From Hyperoplus lanceolatus (taxonomy: Eukaryota > Chordata > Actinopteri > Uranoscopiformes > Ammodytidae), in the NCBI GenBank assembly GCA_026929865.2, contig CM049416.1, positions 15,522,501 to 15,586,500 on the forward strand: DNA of 64,000 nt, read 5' to 3'. This document shows, piece by piece, positions 1 to 64,000 of this stretch. Every line of letters begins with the position of its first letter. The first letter of the stretch is position 1. Made by a program: the position numbers and the translations under genes. The notes under the pieces were generated by a model. The model ran no database searches, was not told the origin of the DNA, and was given only the letters and a program-made list of their open reading frames with translations.

Positions 1-963
1 TTCTAGTCTAGCTTGTTGTCTCTTGGTAAAGTGAATGACTGGTTTACATTAAACATTAAACTGAGCATAACAAATCCATACAAAGCTGTTTGTCTTTGGC
101 CATTAGTTCAAGCGGAATCTGCTTCCTGTAACACACACCTGCTCTATCAGTGCACAAATACCCACCAGCACCAATCCTATCATTTGGTAATGATCTCATG
201 CAATGTCTTGTCAGCGTCTTCCACAGATGTAATACACTCTAGGATAAGTGCTCGATAGAGAGCTGAAAAATACTGTTATCAAGGCTTCACTTAAACACGG
301 CTTTCAGATCTAGGCAGAGAGGCACAATGCTCTGACTGATTTGCTAAGAGGAAAATGTAAGAAGGGAGGCGGAAACGGCAATAATGTCTTGCCGTAGAAG
401 ATAGTGAAGCCTTGAAAATTTCACAAAGCCTCTAATTATGGTGTTATTGACCTTAATAAAGGCAAAAGATAGTATCACTTGTATTGTGACGAGAGGGGAA
501 GAGACAAAGGGAAGGGATTTCTCATTATGAGCTCATTTCGAAAGCAAACAGGAACCATTAAGTAGAAAATAAATAAGGCCATTAATTTTGTGAGTTTGGG
601 AGATGAAAAAGTAAGCTTTTAAGGGAACAAGAAAAATACAGTCTAGATTAATAGCATTATACACCACAACAAACAAAGAGTTGGGTCTGAAAGGGTGAAA
701 GGGAAGAAGTATAAAAGGGAGCTAAGCAATAAAGCTCAAGATGTATAAACTAAGCAATGGGTGATGACATTTACTCAAGAAAAAGAGGGGTACAGTGGGA
801 AAAAAGTGACTATTTGTCTTCCACAAAGCCCCCCTGCCAGTCTGAGCACTGCATATTAGATGCCTTGCTTCATAGCCAGAGCTCTTATTAGCTATCCCCC
901 AGTGGCTCAATTACAGCAAGACTCTCATCCCTCAAACATCCCTATCGGTTTTTTGTCGTGCAT

Positions 964-994
<31 letters not shown>

Positions 995-1180
995 AAATTA
1001 CTACTATCAGAGGAGGACTTAATGTTTCATGCTGTCTCCCTGTGCTTGAAACTATGTATGCCCAACATGATGAGACTAGGGAGAAATAAAAATGAGTGTG
1101 TTAGCTGTCGGATGCTTTCTCTCCGTGACACTTTCCGATGGTATTAAGAGATCAGATGTGGATCCGCCGACTTGGTTCAA

Positions 1181-1182
<2 letters not shown>

Positions 1183-1212
<30 letters not shown>
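1183..1212. repeat. Poly-T run (30 bp)
   Basis: Uninterrupted T run; could be a minus-strand poly-A tail of a retrotransposed copy, but no matching body was recognised on the right side. Confidence 0.9.
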
Positions 1213-1217
<5 letters not shown>

Positions 1218-3631
1218 TTGCAGATGCTTACAAGAAGAGAGAGCACTGGAGTGTTAACTCTGAGATTGGGACTCTCGGGGGCCTGCATGAGGATACATGT
1301 TCTGGGTTCAGTCAGTGTGATATAGTGTCCCCAACGTTGCTGGATCAATTTTCTGGGCTTTCACTCGGCTCGAGGGGTGTTTGTATGATGTCAGGTTTAT
1401 CACTTGGTGAAAAGAGAAAATACGGAGACTAGCTATAAACGCTGTGGAAATAAACACGGGTGCACTTTAAGACCTCTGGTGCTGAATGACAACGTTAGGT
1501 CATTGCGGTCAAACAAGATATTCTTAGATGTGCTCCAGTCTCTTCCCCTGTTGATTAAGGATATGGCATGGTGGCTGCATGAAATCAGACTAGTACTACC
1601 AATATACCATGAGTTCAAGGTGGAAAGAGAAAGGCTTTTATACTACCTACTCAACAAGCGAGAACTGAAAAAGTATTTTATAAAAAACTGTTCATATACT
1701 TTCACCGCCCAAAGACGAACACAGCCTACAGGGTGTTTATACAATCTCCCCTCGCTGATTTATTTCTAGAAACCACACAGAAAAAAAGTTTAGTGTGAAA
1801 GTAAAGACGGGACTTTGCAGAAAAAGCTTGATGTTAAAATCTTCCCGAATCTTCTCCCTTTGAACTCCACCAGGGATCCATCTTTTGAAAGTTGAATATC
1901 AAACTCTTGAAAAGCCCGTGTGAAGAGCGCGCCTGTGAGCTTTTCATCTAAACCCTCAAACTGAGGTAATATAGACACAAAGTATTAGTCAAGGACAGCT
2001 TTGAGGTCAGCTCATATCTAAGACGTCCTCTGGTTTATTCCAACTTTTTTTTTTATATAGTTTTGGCTGTCATTGCCTCATAGATGACATTGTACTCAAG
2101 TCATTATTTTTTACGAACTTGACGTCGTTTAAGAGCGCAATCGTTTATTTAATTAAAGCAAGCAAATACCCCTCCAACCTTAGAAGATCCCTGATTGAAA
2201 AGCTGCTCTTCATGAAACAATCTTGACTTTATCTTTCAATCTTAATGGTTTCCCCATAAAAGAGACACAAGAGACTTTCATATTTATAGTTGTGGGAGTG
2301 TTTGAGCATATTCACTTCCTGAGCTCATCGTCCTACAAATGTATTAAATGCATGCACAACAGCTAGAGGCCAGAGGCTGTGACTTTGAAGTGTAGAAACA
2401 GAGGGAGAGAAGGAGGAGGGGTTGGGGAGATGGTGGGTGTTTAAATGTGGCCAGAATTAAGACAGCAGTGCTCACGTGCTGAGTCATGCACTCTATTCTG
2501 GGAGTGTGACTGCTTTGGTTTGTCCAGCCCTTGGTTCAGATGGTCTGCTCCTGACTGCTAGAGCGACGCTTTACCTCTCCTATTATTCATTCTGAAACAA
2601 TAGTGCACAATGATTTGTTTGTGCATCCTAAACCAGCATTTCGTCAACATAAAGATGAAAATGCAATCGTAGTAGTTGCGTGAAATAGCAATATATAGCT
2701 TTATAAATCCAATAATGTGGAATAATATCCCTTCTCAAATAGGACAGAAGGCTTTATGTCATCAAATTTCACTAAATATAAATCACCCTTACAATTATTT
2801 ATCAGCTCAACAAGTTGCAAATGCATCACTGCCATACATTTGAGTTTAAACATTGTTATTTGAGCAAAACATTAGCCTATTTACACATACAAATTCCACA
2901 TTAATCAGCAATTCTGTTTGTGGTCTTCTGATGAAGTCCAACATTCATTCTCGTTTTAGCCTTATTTTCTCCACAAACTTTTTTTATAGGAAATATCTGG
3001 CAGCTCACCGGCTAGCTGCTAACTTTATTCCTCACAGAGCGTTTATCAGAGCTGTGTCGCTGCAAACAACTGTCTTCTTCTGGTTCTTGAAACAAGGTTA
3101 ATGAAAGCAGTTAGACTGTACCACAGCAGGAATGTTGTGACCCGTAAATACCAAAACAATGAGCTAAAAGACTCCAAAATGAAAAAAAGCAGAACTCCAG
3201 GGCCAGGTGGTAATTCTTGGTGCGATATACATTGCAAGCAACACACAGTCCTTTGACCAATTGTGGATAATTGCAACTTTTAGCTTCAAAACAATTCTAG
3301 AGAAAGCTTGTTGTTAAAATAACTTTGTCAAAATCAGTGAATATCTGCTACCCGTCCGTACTGTGTGTGCTGAAAAGAAATCAAGCGTTAATTCTGTTAA
3401 AGGGCATAGCTAGGGTGGGCCCCCTTTGTTTACATACCCTTTGTCAACATACCAGTTTACAGAGCCTAGGTTGTGTATTAACAACAGCTTTTCTTTTTCA
3501 GCACCCCGAACACACAGTATGGAGACATTCCCTTTTTTATGTCTTAGACTCAGCTAATTTTCTCATACTCTTAATTGTTTACCAGTGCTTTGTCATGCGC
3601 TGGTCCATTACTCTGAGTGGTGGGTAATATA

Positions 3632-3656
3632 ACACACACACACACACACACACACA
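3632..3656. repeat. (AC)n microsatellite
   Basis: About 12 AC units. Confidence 0.95.
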
Positions 3657-6172
3657 TACACATGAACAAAATGGGTCACACCAATTTTCATTACCTTGAG
3701 AGCTTTTGCAAAAGAGCTGCACCTGTCTTGGAGACCTTTGACCCCGGGCAACCCCCCTACTGCCCTTTGAAAGACCCGCTGCTCTGGTTACATAGTGACG
3801 CTGACACACTTACACATCCATGTGACAGCTGGCTTTATGGAGGCAGCTTCTCTTCCAGTCATTAAAGGGATGGAGACTGGGGGTGGGGGCTACTTTGCCT
3901 ACTCATCATCCACACAGGGGTCAATCACAGATTCAGACACATTCCCACTAGACTAGTCGGCATGAAGAAAATCTCACAAGCCTTCTGACATTGTTCACTG
4001 TATTTTCTCTAGTGTGTTCTGTGTTCATGAATCGGTCTGTAGAGTTGCGGGTCTGGTACTACAGTATCTACGGTAATATTGACAGCGCTCACTAGCACCT
4101 CATCTAATTTCACACCATTTAACTCGCTGGCACATTTGGGGTTGTCACTGAGGACATGGAAAGAACTTGATGAAATATTAATGTCATCTTTTCAGCCTTC
4201 GGAGCCCCTCATATCAGACGATCAGTTAGTCTAAACTCCACCCAAGTGTGTCTCTCCAACTCTCTACAGTCAGTGAACCAGCGGTGATCTGTAGTAGTGC
4301 TATCACAGAGCATCATCAAGTTTAAAACCAGTCTGCGGCCAAAGTGGGTGTGCATGTTTTTAAAGATTGTGGCTCACATCCATCTGTCTATAGTAACCTT
4401 GATAGGTTCATAACAGGATGTCTCTTTGACGATTCCAAATCAAAATGAGTGCCAGACAGGAAATATGTCGCAAGGTGTTTAATGATGGTATTTGGAACAT
4501 GCCATGGTCTATTGTTTTCACATGAACTTGTATGAACTTATGTGATAATTATTATCTCATTGTGTTACCTGTCTTGAAAGCCAGTTGAAGTTGCTATTAG
4601 CCTTGTCCCTTTAGGCCGGGCTTACCATCAGCTACCTTTTCTCATACATTTATAAGTCCGCTTAAAAAGATATTTCCCATTGTCGTCAACTGGTCAAACA
4701 CTGCTGTAACATGGACATCGCTTCAGACTCCCGGCACATTTAAGTAGTCTCTTGTATCAATGTTAGGACAAAGGAAGGGCTAAGATTATGTTATTGGCTT
4801 TATAACAAATATGTCTTGTTTTCACAGGCTGAATAGCAGCAGCAGTAGTAGCAGTAGTGCCTCTTTAATTCAGTCATCACAGTAGAAATACAGTCTATTC
4901 CAGAAGAAACAGCACAGTGATTGTGTGGACTTGTCTCCTGCAATGCCTGATTGGTCTAAATTGCCTAATCATCAGGGTTGTTGAGATGCAGTTAGACTCG
5001 CAACAACCCTGGACTTTTGTACCTGGCATCGTTTTACAGATTACATCAGCCCCAGATGTTAGGCGACACTGCATACTTACAGATTGACCTTCCATCTCAG
5101 TGTGTAAGCGAGTGAAGGAATTAAAAAGGAGTTTTCAACAATTGCCCGATGGGGGAAAAACAAAACGTGTGCCGCGTAAGTGGGTGATATTAATGACTCA
5201 TTGAGACAAGTGTGAGAGCAGAGAGGCTTGTGATGCCAGCAGGTTTCACACTTGGCTGAGTTTCACAGCTTTGCAGACTAACCGCTGTAGTGGCTCCATA
5301 TGGCTCAGTCACCAGCCATTTTGAAGGCTTCCTTCCTTTCCACATACTGTAGCCCCCCCTCTCCAATTTCCCCATGGAAAGGGAGAGAGAGAATAACAGA
5401 GTTGGGTGGGTGGGGAGTAGAACAGGAGCCGAGCAATGGGAGGGGATAATGATGCTATCTCCTTTTTCCACATCCTGCTTCAAGTTTCCACTCTTTCCTT
5501 TAATGTTTTTGTTACTTTATTTTGAATGTTTCTATATTTAAAAGACAATTTCCTTATTTTGCTTCTATTCTTAAAGAAAAGTAAAGACACCCGGCAGTTG
5601 AGCGGGGAGTGCATGCCCTTTACTGATAACAGGAAGATGTGGTCACATTTGTGAAAGTGGTTAATCAGAGCAATGCTTAGCCTTTCGATCGATTTTTATT
5701 AAACCAAGATCAGATTGATTTAAAAATTTGAGTTCAAATCAAGTAAAATTAGCCATTACTTAACTTTGCCACACTTGCAATGTGGTAAATGGTGCTGCAG
5801 TATGATCAGAAAATGTGGCATTGAACATAACGTTGCTCAAAGGTTCAAAGTGAGGACAAAGTAAGGCCTTGTTGAAAAGGTGGATGGTAATAAACCTCAA
5901 CTCTTCTTTGATAGGGCATAACTACACAACCACACACATTCAACACCTGTTGTATGGCCCCCGCCCTTTTCCTTAAGGACAGCTGGGCTTTTTTTTGTAA
6001 AAGCCACATGCATAACAGCCCCAATACACACCTGCTCGCTATGATTAGTAGACCTTAGCTTGACCCTGGAGCTCCATGTACAGTCTGCATACTTAACTAT
6101 GGCTCTGAAACATAAATCCTCTTTGAAGTAATTTGTAAGAAATTATATCCTAACATTTTCCTACTTACCCGC

Positions 6173-6205
6173 TGTGTGTGTGTGTGTGTGGGGGGGGGGG
6201 GGGGG
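6173..6205. repeat. (TG)9 followed by a G16 run
   Basis: TG repeat running into a homopolymeric G tract; prone to slippage and G-quadruplex formation. Confidence 0.95.
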
Positions 6206-6880
6206 AGATTTTAATAGCTAATGCCCATACTGTATCTGCCCTCAGCTGTCTCTCAGATGGCTAAATATACTCTGGGTCTGCTATGCTACACATTCATCCA
6301 GCGTGAGAAAACCTGGTTCACGTTACACTGTATTTTTTTTAAATAAGATAACCTAGACAGGTATCATATGTCAAATGCCCCCTATCAGTGTGTAAGGTGT
6401 AAGGTTAATTCAAACTGTGGGGGCAAAGGGGTAATTTTCTTTATGGATTATGTCATGTATTTTTTATTGGCCGTGGTAAAGGAGCTGGGGGGATGATTTG
6501 TGGATGTACTTACAGTGTATTGTTTTCAGAGCGCTGGGAGCATGTTACAGTATTGGCAGTGGAGCAGCAACAGGTTGACCAAAGTATCGTGGTTGCAATA
6601 GGGATTTCCTTGCCCATTGCTTTAGCTGAAAAATGTCAATATACCACTACTATAAAAAATGTAGTTTTTGTTAAGTTTGATGTTTTATTAAGCTAAATGT
6701 TATTAAGATCTTTATAAATATACTCATTGCCTTTCTTGTTGTGGGATGAAAATATGGATGCCATTCCTATATGTAAGGTAAAAGCTAGCTGTTTCAACCA
6801 CTTTATGATATGGTAAGCCGGCTGCTAGCTGTAGTTTAATTTCATTTACATCAATCAACTCATCTAAGTTTAGTTTTATA

Positions 6881-8489
6881 CAGAGGTGGAAAGAGTACAA
6901 AAATATTCTACTCAAGTAAAAGTATGATTACTTGGATGAAATTTTACTTAAGTAAAAGTAAAAGTACTGGTCTAAAAATCTACTGAAGTAAAAGTTAAAA
7001 AGTAGCTGATTTAAAATGTACTTAAAGTACAAGTTACTAGTTACTTTTTAACAGCGGGAGGGGGCAGGGGTCTCTTCAGTGTAGGGCATTATACATAGAC
7101 AAACTAGTTTTGTTTAATGAATGCAACACTTTTACAAATTAAAGTGCACAAATTAAACAAATCATGTTACCACACATGTATGGATGTACACTGTGTCATT
7201 ATACTTTAGATAAGCAAATATGGAGCAAATAGTCTGTTAATGGGGGAATGTAACCGGTCTACAGACCTAAACAGACTGCAGCTCTAATAATAATAGTGTA
7301 TAATTGATCTAAACCATGGAAATTGCAAGGTTAGGCTGCTCGATTTCGACAAAAATCTTAATCATGATTGACATTGTGTTATCACAATTATTATAGACAA
7401 TTATTCATTGATTTAAGAACTGCAACATGCACTTATTTAACATTTGAAACCATGACTTTAAACATAGCCTATCCCAATTGAACTGAAAACAAGGAAAATG
7501 CAAATAGCCTAAGTAAAACATATTTTTTATAATTAAATTAAATAAGTGTCAAAATCAAAATAAACCGTTGCAAATGTTATTGATAGGGCACGTCTTTTGC
7601 TGGCAGGAATGTGAGGGCATATTTTATTTATATCTCATGGAGCTGGCTGGATAAGCAAGTTGCATTGTAGGCTGCAGTGTTCTTAATTGATGCCTGTTGT
7701 GGTGACAAGAGTCAAGGGGCTTTAAACTTCCTGTGTTTTTTATTCCTTTATTGCTTGGTCATAGACCACTAGGAATCAACTTAAAGTGAGTAAACTAATT
7801 GGTCGTGATGTTTTGAGGTGCAGCTGGGTCGCATAGCCTTTTTTCTCTCTCTCTCTCACGGTCGCGTATGTCATCTGACTCGCGTGTCCGCGCGTAACAT
7901 ATCTTGCACAATATTTTAGTCTATTAGTTTTACCTTTCTTCTCGACCAAAGGCTGACTTTCTGTCGTCTTCTGGAAGTTTTTCAAAGCTCCCGGAAACAC
8001 GCACCGTCTCCATCCTACTCTGCACTGTTAAACTGAAAGCTAAACTATCAGGTGAGGGAGGGGCCGATCGCACGGCTGGATGAAAGGTTTGCTGCATTTA
8101 AAAGCCTTCACGTGCGGTACAATGATAGTTTAACTAGGATTATTTTGTTTTAATGATAGAGGGAAGCAATGTTTGCTGTTATCATTTAGTCGCTCAATGT
8201 GTTCTCTCCTCCTGTCGATCATTCACTGTGTTAGTTTCCGGTATTGTGCCGTAAAAATAAAAGCCCCCCGCGATATTTCTTTTCTTTTCTCACCTTCAGC
8301 CTATCTATTTTTTTACTCAGTAACGCAGGTGATATAAAATGTAGCGAAGTACAATACTTCACAATAAACATACTCAAAGTAAAAGTAAAAGTATAGGTTT
8401 TAAAAATCACTTAAAAAATTACAAGTACACGAAAAAACTACTCAATTACAGGAACGCGAGTAAATGTAATTCGCTACTTTACACCCCTG
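6881..8489. mobile_element. Non-autonomous hAT element, 1.6 kb, 8-bp TSD GTTTTATA
   Basis: Ends CAGAGGTGGAAAG at the left and CTTTACACCCCTG at the right, imperfect inverted copies, with subterminal AAGTAAAAGTA-type repeats in both arms. The 8-bp duplication GTTTTATA flanks it (6873-6880 and 8490-8497), as expected for hAT. No transposase was recognised. The middle includes an old fragment resembling a second hAT end near 7333 and a CpG-rich block near 7850-8060. Confidence 0.88.
7333..7400. repeat. Fragment resembling a hAT terminus inside the 6881-8489 element
   Basis: AGGCTGCTCGATT plus alternating AAAATC.TAATCATGATT motifs resemble the end of the BED-finger hAT remnant at 23040-23094. No target duplication found; degraded. 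Confidence 0.4.
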
Positions 8490-8497
8490 GTTTTATA

Positions 8498-9455
8498 TAA
8501 TATCGGAAAAGGACAACTTTTATGCTTAATCATGAGGCTTCTGTAATGTAACTTAATTCAAACAGGGACAATGTACAAAAGAAACATTAACCTTGTTTAG
8601 AGCGAGGAGAGATGCATTGTACCAGGTTTTAGCAAATTGCTATTTTCCACCTGTAGTCCTTGGGCCGGTAAGAAGAATGAATACTACAAAATTAAACAAG
8701 ATACAATAGTATATAAACATTCTATAGTTTATTATATTATTATATAGTATGCCGACTTTTTACATTTTGGAAGTATGAATATTTCAGTGCAGTTCATTTT
8801 GGGTGGGCGGTCGTGTCATGTCTCACCTGCCAAATTAAGAGATGGATTGGTGTTTTGACAGCGGGATGGTGTAGTCGATACGGTCTCACATACACCACGC
8901 ACACTCGTGCACCAACATGACCTGAACTGAACTGCATGTCAGGGATTCCATATAAGGACGTGGTGTGGTGTCCTAAGTTACAGGGCATAAAGTACACATA
9001 TTACCATTTAGACATGCTGGTAATTACTGTTTAGATATGTTTTACTATTTCCTTTCTCTTTTTCTTCACATTCTGTCCTCTTTCCTATCAGAAGAATGCA
9101 TTAAACAGCATCAAACCCTTGTGGAAATGACAGGCTCATGCTGACAAAGAATAGCTTTTGCTTAGATGCACAGCTCATGTGGAGTAGAGCAATGCATCCA
9201 CTTGGCTAGACATTGTTATTCCATGCTTCCCTTCCCTGAATCTATAATCTATAAATATATGTTTTTCTTTCTGGCATATTGTGGTATTAAGCTGTAAAGC
9301 TGAACTAAGGTCACGTGATCTTGTGGACTGTATTCAAATTGAATTAGAGTGGAGCAGCTCAACAAATTGGATTTGACTGTCTAGGCCAATTGGAGGCTTT
9401 CCATTAAATTAGGTTTGGTTGGCTAATTGATTGTTTTATTTTTGTGTGTTATAAG
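8498..9455. other. Non-coding intron, nothing recognised
   Basis: No coding similarity, repeats with ends or RNA genes seen between the hAT element and the first exon. Confidence 0.6.
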
Positions 9456-63685
<54,230 letters not shown>

Positions 63686-64000
63686 GTGAGTATCAGAATG
63701 GGAGGAAATGTTCTCTGAAATGTACCTCTTACATGTTCTTGACAATTGAGGCTTTTCTATACTGGATATTATTGTACTCCAGCACACTTGGAGGCTATGT
63801 TCACTACAGAGTCCTATTTACATGATAAAGAGCTGCTCAGCTCAACAGTTTCTACTGTATTATGTATATGTGATGGAATCTCAGCCATCTGGCTTGGCAT
63901 TTAATGGAAGAGCGCCAACCAAAAACTCGATTCCCAGAGGTCTCCCTTTTCCCAGTGAAATGCAGGTCTGGCTGGCTGGTTTTGGTGTGCATGACCAGGC
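63686..64000. other. Intron continuing past the window edge
   Basis: Starts with GTGAGT donor; nothing else recognised in 315 bp. Confidence 0.8.

Larger units (their letters stand above)
1..6880. other. Non-coding flank/intron, no gene recognised
   Basis: Probably the first intron of cacna2d1, since the signal-peptide exon is not here. I see only short chance ORFs, a T30 run, short CA/TG tracts and a few AT-rich patches. No conserved coding pattern, CpG-rich promoter or RNA gene was recognised. Confidence 0.6.

Noticed and set aside
1..9455. Signal-peptide exon and promoter of cacna2d1
   Set aside because: No ORF start followed by a hydrophobic segment and a donor in the right phase was convincing, and no CpG-rich promoter was seen near the first exon.

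Overview
This window is vertebrate nuclear DNA, almost certainly from a teleost fish. It is AT-leaning, full of long (CA)n/(TG)n tracts and crowded with non-autonomous hAT, Tc1/mariner and piggyBac-type elements. It also carries a chromodomain-bearing Ty3/gypsy (Tf1/sushi-like) LTR retrotransposon, and exons are small and scattered through large introns.

The only host gene I can support is one plus-strand gene that crosses the whole window: the voltage-gated calcium channel auxiliary subunit alpha2/delta-1 (cacna2d1). I reconstructed 23 consecutive coding exons between 9456 and 63685. Their phases agree at every junction, all have AG acceptors and GT donors, and together they read 646 complete codons without a stop. 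They run from just after the expected signal-peptide exon (not seen, presumably upstream), through the VWA_N region, the gabapentin-site Arg triplet, the VWA domain with its MIDAS motif and the Cache/VGCC_alpha2 region. The rest of alpha2 and all of delta lie beyond the right edge.

Layout: 1-9455 is intron or upstream DNA, with a 1.6 kb hAT element at 6881-8489. 9456-11562 holds the first two exons. The 17 kb intron 11563-28445 is a transposon graveyard: a hAT MITE, a hAT nested in another inverted-repeat element, an old solo LTR, a BED-finger hAT remnant and a fold-back Tc1 element. 28446-33252 holds exons 3-5. The intron 33253-44596 carries a complete two-LTR Ty3/gypsy insertion at 35753-40351 on the minus strand, with a 5-bp target duplication. 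44597-46933 holds exons 6-9. The intron 46934-53178 has a solo LTR and a piggyBac-like compound element around a decayed gypsy pol. 53179-59621 holds a dense run of exons 10-21, with a Tc1/IS630-like element in the last intron of that run. The intron 59622-63403 contains two candidate 9-nt microexons, and exons 22-23 close the window.

The two most interesting signals are these. First, the gypsy element has a 10-nt primer-binding site one base inside its 5' LTR that is perfectly complementary to an LTR segment placed 30 bases downstream of a TATA box, as expected for Tf1-type self-priming. Second, two 9-nt candidate microexons with GC donors lie where mammalian alpha2/delta-1 has its alternatively spliced region C.
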